Below, piece after piece: positions 16,675 to 25,294 of a stretch of DNA of 34,008 bases. Position 1 is the stretch's first letter, and each line of letters starts with the position of its first letter. Where the stretch lies: positions 1 to 34,008 of the forward strand of contig JAFGOR010000093.1 in the NCBI GenBank assembly GCA_016926375.1, written 5' to 3'. Under the pieces are notes generated by a model. It was not told the origin of the DNA and ran no database searches. It saw nothing but the letters and a program-made list of their open reading frames with translations. The translations under genes and the position numbers were made by a program. The stretch is from Bacteroidales bacterium. GTDB taxonomy: Bacteria > Bacteroidota > Bacteroidia > Bacteroidales > UBA10428.

Positions 16675-17160
16675 TTATAATACTGCTTCAATACTTCCGA
16701 TATAATTCTTCAGGAACATCCTGGCCCTGAATATGTAAACCTTTACTTGCGACTCACTTAGTCCGGTTATTTCTGCAATTTCCTCGTACGAATATCCTTC
16801 ATAATCGCGCAACATAATCACGCTTCGCTGGTCCTCCGGCAACCGGGTTACTGCTTCATCCATGATTTGGGCGAGCCCGTTATAATGATCCGGTGCGGCA
16901 GGCCGATCATGTTTTTCTGCCTCAAAAACAGTAAGTTTTTTTTCTTTCCTGATCAGGTCAATCATGGTATGGTAGGCAGTAGTGAATAAATACGATCGTA
17001 CCTTTTCGGCGGACACTTCATTTACTTTTACCCACAATTTCTCATAGGTATCCTGAACGATGTCCCGTGCCTTATCCTCGTGTTTCAGATTTTTGAGAAT
17101 AAAGCGGTAAATCCCGTCGGAGTGCTCATCTACACTTTTATTGTATTCGGCAAGGGTCAT
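16675..17160 (-). CDS. ECF-type RNA polymerase sigma factor
   Basis: This 161-residue sigma-70 family protein has only regions 2 and 4. Region 2 is GIYRFILKNLKHEDKARDIV followed by QDTYEKLW (about 16-43) with the DNA-melting segment VRSYLFTTAYHTMIDLIRK (about 54-72). Region 4 is RLPEDQRSVIMLRDYEGYSY then EEIAEITGLSESQVKVYIFRAR (about 106-147), a standard helix-turn-helix. Extracytoplasmic-function sigma factors redirect RNA polymerase after release from a membrane anti-sigma factor. The gene for that factor follows after 10 nt. A GTAAC-N16-CGTC promoter lies 25-49 nt upstream, so autoregulation is likely. The start is ATG. Confidence 0.93.
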   Translation of the reverse strand: MTLAEYNKSVDEHSDGIYRFILKNLKHEDKARDIVQDTYEKLWVKVNEVSAEKVRSYLFTTAYHTMIDLIRKEKKLTVFEAEKHDRPAAPDHYNGLAQIMDEAVTRLPEDQRSVIMLRDYEGYSYEEIAEITGLSESQVKVYIFRARMFLKNYIGSIEAVL

Positions 17161-17184
17161 TTTATGATCCGGATTCGAGGGTAT

Positions 17185-17209
17185 GACGATTGAAGCGACG
17201 TAAAGTTAC
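17185..17209 (-). promoter_or_regulatory. ECF sigma-type promoter of the sigma gene (autoregulation)
   Basis: On the minus strand GTAAC (17209-17205) within CCTGTAACTTT is followed after 16 nt by CGTC (17188-17185), 24 nt before the ATG. The 11-base CCTGTAACTTT is identical in the promoter of the barrel gene at 14526. The -35 starts 7 nt downstream of the stop of the porin-like gene at 17217. Confidence 0.65.
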
Positions 17210-17216
17210 AGGAAAG

Positions 17217-18365
17217 TCAAAAATTATATTTCAGTCTCAGAAATACCATGTTGATCCTGGTTGTTATGCCGGACACGGTGCTGTTGAAATGCTGCCATAA
17301 CAGGGTAAAGTCCACATTTTCTGCCAGTGAATAATCCAGTGAAGGCCCGGCAAAATATCCTTCGAGGTCGGGCAACCACATGGCTGAAACAGTGGTATTC
17401 AGCAGGGGAGTAATGGCCCATGTGAACTGCCCGAAAGCCGAAAACTCCGAAAAGGCCAGGTCTTTACCAGAAAGTCTTCCCGAGTAAAGGCTGTTGAAAT
17501 CGGTCAAATCAAGTGGGTTATTGCAATACATGAATTGCAGCTGAACGGAGGAGTTGTCTTCAAAAACCCGGTCAAAGCCGGTTGTTGCAATCAGCGAGTT
17601 TTTACCTGAATGTGAATTCGCATCATGGTGAAACCAGGAGGCCTCACCCCTGAAAGACAGGTTCTTTATTGAACCCGACCATCCGGTGCCCACAACCAGG
17701 TCTTCACTGTTTACAATTCCTGCCAGGAATTGAATATCATAGCTCCATTTATTGAATCGGTATAAACCGGCTGCTGTAACATCATTATTCCTGTCGGCCT
17801 TTACTGCCAACTCCAGGGCGGAGGATGATGCCGGAAAATACTGTAATCTCACGGCATCACTGCCGGGCCGTTCCACGTAATCGAAATCAAAAAATGAATA
17901 GGCATTGAACAAATCGTTCGGGTTCCAAACGAAGGTTTGTCCCCAGTTAATACGCTGTCTTCCTGCAGTGACCTGGAATCTGCCCAGCTGAAAATCAAGC
18001 CAGAGTCTGTCAATAGTAGTGTTCAGAAGCAATGATTTTTTTTCAAGCACATTCCATGACATATCAGCAAATCCGTTGTCGGCTCCGATCAAATCACTGT
18101 AAATATTACCCATACGCACCCTGTCGCCGGTGAAAAGCCTGTTGCGGACTTCTGCTGCAAAAGTGATGTTGTCGCTAATGAATCCCTTGAAATTTAATCT
18201 GTTGTGTAGCATGTTTTCGTTCAGAAATGATCCCGACAGGGAGTCGAACAGGGAACTTTGCAGGGTGGTCAGGTAGCCGCTCAGGCTGTACGGCTTGTTT
18301 TTCTGCGGAAAAAGCATTCCGGCATTAAACAGCAACAGCAGCAACAGCAGCGGATATTTTTTCAT
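17217..18365 (-). CDS. Porin-like outer-membrane beta-barrel protein of an ABC export cassette
   Basis: This 382-residue protein has a Leu-rich signal peptide (1-21, cleavage near LFPQ) and alternating amphipathic strands throughout. It ends in LRLKYNF, whose terminal aromatic residue is the usual outer-membrane assembly signal. The motif GRQRINWG (135-142) with NPNDLFN (148-154) recalls DUF1302-type barrels, but the match is partial. It is the last gene of a five-gene run with an ABC ATPase, two permeases and a LolA-like protein, with a 12-nt gap to the ATPase, so it may be the outer-membrane component of that system. A GTG at 18368 precedes the ATG at 18365; the ATG is chosen. Confidence 0.75.
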   Translation of the reverse strand: MKKYPLLLLLLLFNAGMLFPQKNKPYSLSGYLTTLQSSLFDSLSGSFLNENMLHNRLNFKGFISDNITFAAEVRNRLFTGDRVRMGNIYSDLIGADNGFADMSWNVLEKKSLLLNTTIDRLWLDFQLGRFQVTAGRQRINWGQTFVWNPNDLFNAYSFFDFDYVERPGSDAVRLQYFPASSSALELAVKADRNNDVTAAGLYRFNKWSYDIQFLAGIVNSEDLVVGTGWSGSIKNLSFRGEASWFHHDANSHSGKNSLIATTGFDRVFEDNSSVQLQFMYCNNPLDLTDFNSLYSGRLSGKDLAFSEFSAFGQFTWAITPLLNTTVSAMWLPDLEGYFAGPSLDYSLAENVDFTLLWQHFNSTVSGITTRINMVFLRLKYNF

Positions 18366-18377
18366 CACGATAACAGG

Positions 18378-19073
18378 TTATGCCGGCATCCCCTTGATAT
18401 CATCCGAAATCACCTTTCCGTCTTCGAGTGTGATCACCCGGTGGGCCATTTTAACCACGCGCGGATCATGAGTAGAGAAAATGAAGGTGATTTTCGATTC
18501 GTGGTTCAGTTTTTCCATTATCTCCAGCAGGGTAGTGGCCGATTTCGAGTCGAGGTTGGCAGTGGGTTCATCCGCCAACACAAACTTGGGTCTCGATGCC
18601 AGCGCCCTGGCTACTGCAACTCTTTGCTGCTGTCCACCCGACAGCTTGCCGGGCCGGCTGTTGATCCGATCGCCCAGCCCCACGGCATTTAACAATTCCA
18701 GCGTGCGTTCATTTTTTTCTTTCTCCGGCCATTTCTGCAGGTTCATAATGAATTCCACATTCTCTTTTGCAGTGAGCACCGGGATGAGGTTATACGACTG
18801 AAACACAAAGCCAATATGATGAAGCCGGAAATCAATCAGTTGTGACGACCTGAGCGCAGAAAGGTTGGTGCCGCCAATGATGATATCACCCGAGGTAGGC
18901 TGATCAAGACCCCCAATCATGTTCAGCAGTGTGGTTTTGCCTGATCCCGACGGGCCTACAATGGCTGCAAATTCAGCTTCTGTAAAATCCAGCGTTACAT
19001 CATTTACTGCATGCACCTTCACTTCAGACGAATTGTATATTTTGTTCACGTTTTTTAATTCAATTACTTTCAT
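18378..19073 (-). CDS. ABC transporter ATP-binding protein (LolD/MacB family)
   Basis: This 231-residue ATPase belongs to the LolD/MacB/FtsE type that drives mechanotransmission permeases rather than ordinary substrate channels. Walker A is GPSGSGKT (40-47), the Q-loop lies in FVFQSYNLIPVL (89-100), the signature is LSGGQQQRVAVARAL (144-158), and Walker B is VLADEPTANLD (165-175) with the H-loop in STHDPR (His202). All catalytic residues are present. It follows two FtsX-type permease genes by 23 nt and precedes the barrel gene by 12 nt. It is cytosolic, bound to the permeases. Sequence alone does not separate LolD from MacB-type function; the LolA-like gene at the head of the cassette favours lipid or lipoprotein handling. 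Confidence 0.93.
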   Translation of the reverse strand: MKVIELKNVNKIYNSSEVKVHAVNDVTLDFTEAEFAAIVGPSGSGKTTLLNMIGGLDQPTSGDIIIGGTNLSALRSSQLIDFRLHHIGFVFQSYNLIPVLTAKENVEFIMNLQKWPEKEKNERTLELLNAVGLGDRINSRPGKLSGGQQQRVAVARALASRPKFVLADEPTANLDSKSATTLLEIMEKLNHESKITFIFSTHDPRVVKMAHRVITLEDGKVISDDIKGMPA

Positions 19074-19096
19074 GGGTTGTCTGGTTAAAAGTTGAG

Positions 19097-20518
19097 CTAT
19101 TCAGTTCTGAGTGCTTCTACCGGTATTAATTTCAAAGCTTTGCGGGCCGGCCACACCGAGGCAACAAGAGCGGTGAATATGACCATCAGGGTGGTAAAAA
19201 AAATGAACCCGGGTTTTACCACAGGATAAACCCGGGCCGCAAAACCAATGGCTTCAAATCCTTCACCCCAGCCCGAAAAGTGAATTCCGGTTTTTCCAAG
19301 TGCCAGTGCAATCGCCCATCCCAAAAGCATACCTGCCAGGGCTCCGGCAAAGGTCAGAAAAATGGTTTCGAGCATGATCATCGAAAAAATTCTTCTGTGG
19401 TTCATGCCAATGGCCATCAGCATGCCCAGCTCTTTGGTTCTTTCCAAAACAGCCATCATCATCGTATTGATAATGCCAAAAGCCAGTGCAAGCATAATAA
19501 TTCCAACGAAGACAAAGTAGTAAAGAAATATGAAATCATGCAGCATGGCTGCATCCGGAGCTAATTCCCTCCAGGTTCTGACGGCATTCCCTTTGAAATT
19601 CCCGTCCAGTTTTTCCTTAACAGTATGGGCATCATCAATACTGTTGCATAAAATGGCGATTTCATGTGTAAGCACTTCATTACCGCCATAAAGATCAGCC
19701 AGTTCCCGGGCATTTACAAATACAGATGCCTGGTCGAAACCGGCATTGGTTGTTTTATAAATGCCGCATACGCGGAATATTCCCTGAACCGGGTTTCCCC
19801 TGACATCGGAGAGGGTGATTTGAATTTTGTTTCTGATCCGGTAATCCAGTGCCTGCCCGGTGATCAGCAGCCCGTATTTGTTCAGTTCCCGGGTGCCAAG
19901 CTCTTTTTTTAAAGCTTCGGTGAATTCCTTGTACGACTTAAAACGTATATTTCTTAAGGGTTCCAGGTGCAAAACAACAGGCTCCGGGATTACCCCGGCC
20001 AGTTTTACAAGCACCGTGTCTGTGAGGTTATACTGTTTCAGCTTCAGCAAATCGGCAACTTTATCACCAATCAGAATGCCTCCGCGATGCGCGCTATCGA
20101 GATAATCACCGCCACCGGGAACAATTTTCCTGCATATCTCTGTGATTTTTTTTTCTTTTTCGGGATCAATGCCATAAACAACAACACCGGCGTTTGCCCA
20201 GGGAGTGCCGGCCATAGCTACCAGCTTTGTTCTCTGAACCCATCCTGATATTTCCCTGAGTGAATCGAGGCTTTGAATTACCTGGCCTGTCTGATCCACG
20301 GTTAGTCCAATTTCTTCGTTGCGCAGGTATTCGTTGTTATGAATCTGAACATGTGAAACCTCATTGTAAATGGCATCATGAAGCCGTTGTGTGGTCCAGC
20401 CTTCCATGATTCCCACAAGCAATACCCCTGCAATAATGCCAATTGTAACAGCAATGATTACTACCAGGCTTCTTTTCTTGTTACGCCATACGTTTTTCCA
20501 GGCAATTGACCAAATCAT
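19097..20518 (-). CDS. FtsX/MacB-type ABC permease, second of a pair
   Basis: This 473-residue inner-membrane permease has an N-terminal basic IAWKNVWRNKKRS segment, TM1 (about 16-37), a large periplasmic MacB-PCD-like domain (about 40-325), then three helices: about 330-355 (FLYYFVFVGIIMLALAFGII), 380-410 and 430-460. The cytosolic ERTKELGMLMAIGMNHRRI segment (about 362-380) is the coupling region conserved in FtsX-family permeases. It has the same length as the gene upstream (473 residues) and the same plan, so the two are probably paralogues forming a heterodimer, like LolC/LolE. Gaps are 12 nt to the previous and 23 nt to the next gene. Confidence 0.9.
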   Translation of the reverse strand: MIWSIAWKNVWRNKKRSLVVIIAVTIGIIAGVLLVGIMEGWTTQRLHDAIYNEVSHVQIHNNEYLRNEEIGLTVDQTGQVIQSLDSLREISGWVQRTKLVAMAGTPWANAGVVVYGIDPEKEKKITEICRKIVPGGGDYLDSAHRGGILIGDKVADLLKLKQYNLTDTVLVKLAGVIPEPVVLHLEPLRNIRFKSYKEFTEALKKELGTRELNKYGLLITGQALDYRIRNKIQITLSDVRGNPVQGIFRVCGIYKTTNAGFDQASVFVNARELADLYGGNEVLTHEIAILCNSIDDAHTVKEKLDGNFKGNAVRTWRELAPDAAMLHDFIFLYYFVFVGIIMLALAFGIINTMMMAVLERTKELGMLMAIGMNHRRIFSMIMLETIFLTFAGALAGMLLGWAIALALGKTGIHFSGWGEGFEAIGFAARVYPVVKPGFIFFTTLMVIFTALVASVWPARKALKLIPVEALRTE

Positions 20519-20530
20519 AACCTTGATGTT

Positions 20531-21952
20531 TTAAGCTCTGAGGGCTTCTATTTCTTTTAAACTGCCGATCTTTCTTAAGGGATAAATAGTGGCCACAACA
20601 ACCATAAGGGCAACCACCACAGCCTGCCAGTAAAAATACGGGCCGAACCAGGCTGTAGGCATTACGGCATCCCATCCATAGTCTTCCATGGTATTGTCCA
20701 GATCTCCTTTGAGCACAACCGGGTAGTAATAAAAATAAAGGATAAGGGGCACACTGGCCAGTAAGCCGCTCACCAGTCCGATACCGCCCAGCAGCAACAT
20801 TTCAATGGTCACAATACGTTTCAGCTTGGTTTTTTGCATACCAATGGATACCAGAACGCCGAACTCTCTTTTACGCTCGGAAACCATCATCAAAACCGTA
20901 CCGAATATGCCAAAGAAAATGATGAAGTACAATATCCCGAGCATTGCCATCCCGGTCTGACTGTCGCCCTGAATCTGCTGATATAGTATCGGATTCAGCT
21001 CATACCAGGTCTTGGATGTGGTATTTTCATCGCTCAGAAGAGAATTGATCAGGACTTTTGTTTTTTTCAGCGTACGTTCTGATTTGCTGTTCAGGTTTAC
21101 AACAAGCGAGGTGATGCGGTCACCGGTGTCAAAAAGTCGTTGAGCCGCAGGGATGGTCATGATGATCAATTTGTTGTCCATCTCCGGCGAAGGCAATTTT
21201 ATGATTCCCCGAACCGGAAACAACCCGGTTGCTGTAGACCCGTGATATCCCTGTCCCATGAGAATCACAGAATCACCAATGGCCACCTTCAGATAAGCGG
21301 CAAGCCTTTCTGAGACCAGTATGCCGTCATCGCGGGCAGTCAGGTAACCGTTAGAGAAGCCGGTATGATGCAGAATTCCGGGCATGTATTGTTGCGTTTC
21401 TTTGTCGGAAAAACCCATTTCCAGGGCTATACGTGCTGCGGAAGAATAGGACCGGCCCCTGATTTGCTTTAGTTTTGCAAATATTTTTTCAGGTAGCTGG
21501 TCTTCAGCTCCGATTTGGCTGATGGCTTCGTCGGTGATCCGGTATTTCACCAGTTTGCTTTCGGGGTTTGAAAATTCTTTTTCCTTTTCCGGGTCAATCG
21601 CAATAACGGCCACTCCTTTGGTTTGTGTGCCACTTGAGGCAAGGGTAAACGATTCAAGGTGCGGGGTCACGGAAACCACCCTGTCCAGTTTAGAAATTGC
21701 ATCAACCAGTGAGTCGTTGTATTCAAATGCATAATCCACCAGCGGATTATCCTGGTATTTTTCGTGTTGCACCTGAATGTAACCGGTGAACGATTCAATG
21801 AAGTTGATGATCATGTGGTCATACGAGCCCAGCTGGTAGGATCTCATAATCACTGCAAAGAAAACGGCGAAGAAAACAGACGCGGAAGTAATGAGGGTCC
21901 GGCGTCTGTTGCGCCACAGGTTTCTCCAGGCTATTTTGAGTTCATCTTTCAC
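20531..21952 (-). CDS. FtsX/MacB-type ABC permease, first of a pair
   Basis: This 473-residue inner-membrane permease has the basic N-terminus LKIAWRNLWRNRRRT, TM1 (about 20-40) and a periplasmic domain (about 42-310). Three C-terminal helices include MLGILYFIIFFGIFGTVLMM (about 318-340). The coupling segment is SERKREFGVLVSIGMQKTK. The start is GTG at 21952: in-frame codons upstream run into TAA without another start, and the ATG 5 nt upstream is out of frame and hits TGA after one codon. It starts 20 nt after the LolA-like stop and ends 12 nt before the second permease, so the cassette is transcriptionally tight. The substrate is unknown. Confidence 0.9.
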   Translation of the reverse strand: MKDELKIAWRNLWRNRRRTLITSASVFFAVFFAVIMRSYQLGSYDHMIINFIESFTGYIQVQHEKYQDNPLVDYAFEYNDSLVDAISKLDRVVSVTPHLESFTLASSGTQTKGVAVIAIDPEKEKEFSNPESKLVKYRITDEAISQIGAEDQLPEKIFAKLKQIRGRSYSSAARIALEMGFSDKETQQYMPGILHHTGFSNGYLTARDDGILVSERLAAYLKVAIGDSVILMGQGYHGSTATGLFPVRGIIKLPSPEMDNKLIIMTIPAAQRLFDTGDRITSLVVNLNSKSERTLKKTKVLINSLLSDENTTSKTWYELNPILYQQIQGDSQTGMAMLGILYFIIFFGIFGTVLMMVSERKREFGVLVSIGMQKTKLKRIVTIEMLLLGGIGLVSGLLASVPLILYFYYYPVVLKGDLDNTMEDYGWDAVMPTAWFGPYFYWQAVVVALMVVVATIYPLRKIGSLKEIEALRA

Positions 21953-21972
21953 GTCATTAATCAGTTAGCCGG

Positions 21973-22737
21973 TTATCGCACCCTTTTCATTTGTTGTTGC
22001 GAAAAGAAGCTTTCCTGAACCGGGGAATTGAATTTGATTTCCAGGATGGTAATAATGGTTTTGTTATCGGGCTCCTCTTCAGGCACCATTTCTATTTTTG
22101 ATGTAATGGTTCTGCCATCCATAACCTGGATATCCGAACCGGTTTCCGTCCGCACCAGGTAGCCATCTTCGTCATACAATTCGGCCTTCATCACCAGGAA
22201 ATCCTTTTTGTCGATCCACCTGATTTGTTTGCCCCAAACAATGGAGGCATCTTCTTTGGCTGTCATCAGAATCTTGTAACAGAGCCGGCCTCCGATGGTT
22301 TCTTCGCCAACGATTTTATGTGTGTAGTCATTCACCACCGAGGATTCCTTCAAAATATCGTCATTGGTGTAATCCGATCCCATCCAGCCCTGTGACATCA
22401 TGGAGGGGGGCAGTTTTATCAGCCGGCTGATCGAAGGATTCCAGCTCCACATCTCCGAACCCCTTTTCAGGAAACTCTGACCGGCTTCTTTAGCCGGGGC
22501 GGTAATCAGGGTAAGTGCATAATCCCGCTCCAGGGTCCAGTTTTTAAATTCAATGGTTCTTTTCCATCCGGGTCTGATGATGGTCATCGACATGATGCTG
22601 TAACTGCTTTTTTCACCGTTGAATTGCTCATCGGCTTTCCTGACAATGTCAGTGGCGGTTGGTGTTTGGGCAACAACCATTTTGGAAATCAGGACAGTTG
22701 ATAGCAGCACCAATGTTGCCGTGAATGTGATTTTCAT
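21973..22737 (-). CDS. LolA-like outer-membrane lipoprotein-sorting protein
   Basis: This 254-residue periplasmic protein has a signal peptide (1-23, cleavage near VVAQ). The body shows the pattern of the LolA_like group: FLKRGSEMWSWNPSISRLIK followed by LPPSMMSQGWMGSDYTNDDI (about 92-131), then alternating strands (MKAELYDEDGYLVRTE). LolA-fold proteins bind acyl chains in a half-barrel and carry lipid or lipoprotein across the periplasm. The frame extends to 22827, but the upstream residues look non-coding and the signal peptide begins at the ATG at 22737. It heads the cassette with two permeases, an ATPase and a barrel. No certain promoter is seen in the 143 nt before it. Confidence 0.85.
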   Translation of the reverse strand: MKITFTATLVLLSTVLISKMVVAQTPTATDIVRKADEQFNGEKSSYSIMSMTIIRPGWKRTIEFKNWTLERDYALTLITAPAKEAGQSFLKRGSEMWSWNPSISRLIKLPPSMMSQGWMGSDYTNDDILKESSVVNDYTHKIVGEETIGGRLCYKILMTAKEDASIVWGKQIRWIDKKDFLVMKAELYDEDGYLVRTETGSDIQVMDGRTITSKIEMVPEEEPDNKTIITILEIKFNSPVQESFFSQQQMKRVR

Positions 22738-22880
22738 GAGATTACTTTTTAATATTCCATTGAGCCTGAAGAAATGCAAATCATTGAACGGTTGGCAAAA
22801 GTTAGATCTTTTGAATAAAAAGTACAAGATTTCAGCTTTTTTTTTGGGCTACAAAAAGTTGGTTGCAGTGAGGTTTGAAT

Positions 22881-24320
22881 CTAACGGCTTATAGCCCGCA
22901 GCTGTTCAAACCGGGGATTTCTGTAAAGTGTTACATAAACCTGCAGGCATCGGTATTCCTGCTCCACGATCCATTCATTTTTCAGCTCGTCAAGCTCTTC
23001 GTTGGTGAACATGTTGAAGATATTCGAATAAAAAACATACGGGTGGTGCTGCAGGCTGGCACGCCGGAATGTTCTTTTATCTTCATTTACCAGGATGAAC
23101 TGATTCGGAGTTACATTGGGCACCTCGGAACCGATATTTTCAAAAGGAATGTGTTGTTCTTCGATATGGGCGATCATTCTGGCCCTCAGGTGGTGGTAGG
23201 GAATGTGTGCCAGTGTGGCATCCCAGCCATTGGCGATTTTGCCGGGGTATACCCAAAAACTGCCGCTGATGAGGCCCGAAAAAACCACAGCAATAAGAAC
23301 TTTGCGCAACCTCCCGTTAAGTGCACCGGTAAAGAGCAGGTAAGCGCTCAACATGGCCAGTATGTAATAAACGGGCAGCAGGTACCGGTGGTTGTTGAGC
23401 ATTTTGTAAAAGAGCATGGTAGGCGCATTAACTACCAGCATGATGACAAGCAGGAAAAACAATTGTTTCAGGGTTGCATCGGTTTTCAGCCTTCCCCTGA
23501 TAACCCAAAAAACACCTGATAAAACAGGAATCCAGAGGAACAACTTACCCAGGTCGGCCAGGCGCCAAACATAAATGAGCATATTCCTGAAAAAGCCTTT
23601 TGCATCAACTGTTTCGTAGCAGCCCAACCAGGGCGATTCGGGATGATGAAGTATCCACCCTGTGGTGTTATAATGAAAGATCATCCAGGCCCCAAACAGA
23701 GCCAGCGCGGGCAGGTAGGGCAGGGTAATGCGAATCAGATTGCGGTTCCTGTTGTTGAAATTCAGGAACAAATCGAAAATGCCAATGGTTAATGCTATCT
23801 GCAAACCCCGCATGTGTGAAAAGAGAAGGCCTGTAATGGCCAATGCCAGGGGTATTTTTTTATGGGATATTACGGCATAAAGCGCCAGTAACATAAAGAA
23901 GAGCATGACCAAATCGGTAGAGAACAAAATGGTTTGTGAGAGCAGGGTGGTGTCGGCGAAAATAAGCAGCATGGCGGCAACAACAAACCTGCCGTTGAAA
24001 AAGTAGTTAACCAGGTTCCGGGTGAGCCAAACGATACCCAGGGTGAAAGGAAGCATCAGGAGATGGGCGGAAAAGAGGCTTTTACCGGTAAGCTCCCATA
24101 CAAGTGCCAGTAAGTATCCCAGGGCAGGCGGATAACCTGCGTCCAGTTCAGTTGGTAAAACAAGGCTGAAATGATTTTCGGGCAACCAGTAGCCCAGCTT
24201 TGAAAAGAGCAGGTCTTTATCGGAAAAAAAAGGCAGACTGTAGGTTATAACAAACAGCAGAATAAAAAAGGCAAAGAAGGGAGCGAGTTGTGGCCAGGGT
24301 TTATCAGATGTGGTGGTCAT
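22881..24320 (-). CDS. GT39/ArnT-like polytopic membrane glycosyltransferase
   Basis: This 479-residue multispanning protein has about ten predicted helices. The first periplasmic loop holds PTELDAGYPPALGYLLA, the acidic-residue-plus-PP signature of the GT-C/GT39 (PMT/ArnT) superfamily, in which an Asp in this loop is catalytic. Further helices include HLLMLPFTLGIVWLT and LVMLFFMLLALYAVI. A hydrophilic C-terminal domain of about 90 residues faces the periplasm. These enzymes transfer sugars from polyprenyl-phosphate donors; acceptor and sugar are unknown. The start ATG at 24320 (MTTTSDKPWP) is chosen over the longer frame because the extension runs through a palindrome. It follows atpG by 58 nt. 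Nothing suggests a functional tie to ATP synthase. Confidence 0.82.
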   Translation of the reverse strand: MTTTSDKPWPQLAPFFAFFILLFVITYSLPFFSDKDLLFSKLGYWLPENHFSLVLPTELDAGYPPALGYLLALVWELTGKSLFSAHLLMLPFTLGIVWLTRNLVNYFFNGRFVVAAMLLIFADTTLLSQTILFSTDLVMLFFMLLALYAVISHKKIPLALAITGLLFSHMRGLQIALTIGIFDLFLNFNNRNRNLIRITLPYLPALALFGAWMIFHYNTTGWILHHPESPWLGCYETVDAKGFFRNMLIYVWRLADLGKLFLWIPVLSGVFWVIRGRLKTDATLKQLFFLLVIMLVVNAPTMLFYKMLNNHRYLLPVYYILAMLSAYLLFTGALNGRLRKVLIAVVFSGLISGSFWVYPGKIANGWDATLAHIPYHHLRARMIAHIEEQHIPFENIGSEVPNVTPNQFILVNEDKRTFRRASLQHHPYVFYSNIFNMFTNEELDELKNEWIVEQEYRCLQVYVTLYRNPRFEQLRAISR

Positions 24321-24335
24321 TGTTGAATGAATGAA

Positions 24336-24369
24336 TGTGCAGGGACATACCAGGGCATGTCCCTGCACA
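24336..24369. repeat. 13-bp perfect inverted repeat between atpG and the glycosyltransferase
   Basis: TGTGCAGGGACAT (24336-24348) pairs with ATGTCCCTGCACA (24357-24369) around an 8-base loop. No U-run follows on either strand, so it is not a typical terminator. It starts 9 nt after the atpG stop and ends 15 nt before the glycosyltransferase ATG. It may be a dispersed palindromic element. Confidence 0.8.
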
Positions 24370-24378
24370 GGGCATTTC

Positions 24379-25263
24379 CTATTCTTTCAATGCATTGGCG
24401 CCGCCCACGATTTCCAGGATTTCGTTGGTGATGGCTGCCTGGCGGGCCTTGTTGTAATTCAGTTCCAGTTCTTTGATGAGATCCGTAGCATTATCGGTTG
24501 CCTTGTGCATGGCCGTCATCCGGGCTCCGTGTTCTGCTGCGTTCGATTCGAGCAGGGCCCTGAAAAACTGAACCCTGAGCGTATACGGTATCATCTCATC
24601 GAGAATGGCCTTATCGGAAGGTTCAAGAATGTAATCGGCATGCGATTCGTATTTGTCTTCCGATTTGGGCGCAGGTTGCACGGGCAGGAAAAATTCGTCG
24701 GTGATTTCCTGTACGGCAGCATTTTTGAACTGGTTGTATACGAGCTTGATGGTGCTGTATTTCAACTGAAGGAAATCCTGAATCATCTGGTTCGACAGCG
24801 AGGTAGCCCCTTCAAAATTCAGCTTATCAAACAATTCGTGGTGGGTGGCGGCTATCTTAAAACCTTTCGACTTCAGCTGGTCGGCACCCTTTTTACCAAC
24901 GGCCACGATATCCAGTTTCCCGTTTCGGTAAGCCTCATGATATTGTTCGTTGATAATCTGTATGGCCCTTTTGCTGATATTCGCATTAAAAGCGCCACAA
25001 AGGCCCCTGTTTGAGGTTATCACCACGAGCAATACCCTTCCGGAATTATCGGCACGGGTATATACATTGTCATCTTCTTCTTCCACTCCGCTGCTGACAC
25101 GTCGCAACACATCATGAAGCTTGATGAAGAATGGCCTGAGCTGGAGGATGGCATCCTGTGCCCTCCTTAGTTTGGCAGCAGACACCATTTTCATGGCACT
25201 GGTAATCTGCCGGGTTGATTTAACGGAGTTCAGGCGTATTCTTATTTCTTTCAGGTTGGCCAT
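24379..25263 (-). CDS. atpG: F-type ATP synthase gamma subunit
   Basis: This 294-residue central stalk subunit rotates within alpha3beta3 and links to the c ring. The N-terminal helix is typical (LKEIRIRLNSVKSTRQITSA followed by MKMVSAAKLRRAQ, 4-36), with VVITSNRGLCGAFNANISK in the globular domain (about 78-96). The C-terminal helix MTAMHKATDNATDLIKELEL followed by NYNKARQAAITNEILEIVGG (about 249-289) is the highly conserved rotor end. It is the last atp gene in the operon, 31 nt after atpA. Confidence 0.97.
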   Translation of the reverse strand: MANLKEIRIRLNSVKSTRQITSAMKMVSAAKLRRAQDAILQLRPFFIKLHDVLRRVSSGVEEEDDNVYTRADNSGRVLLVVITSNRGLCGAFNANISKRAIQIINEQYHEAYRNGKLDIVAVGKKGADQLKSKGFKIAATHHELFDKLNFEGATSLSNQMIQDFLQLKYSTIKLVYNQFKNAAVQEITDEFFLPVQPAPKSEDKYESHADYILEPSDKAILDEMIPYTLRVQFFRALLESNAAEHGARMTAMHKATDNATDLIKELELNYNKARQAAITNEILEIVGGANALKE

Positions 25264-25294
25264 AATGCTTTACACTAATGCAGTCCTCGGTATG

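Noticed and set aside
22875-23519. 214-residue plus-strand frame
   Set aside because: It lies entirely antisense to the membrane glycosyltransferase and shows no recognisable domain.
24336-24369. Intrinsic terminator at the atp operon end
   Set aside because: The stem is strong but no U-run follows on the minus strand; kept as a repeat instead.
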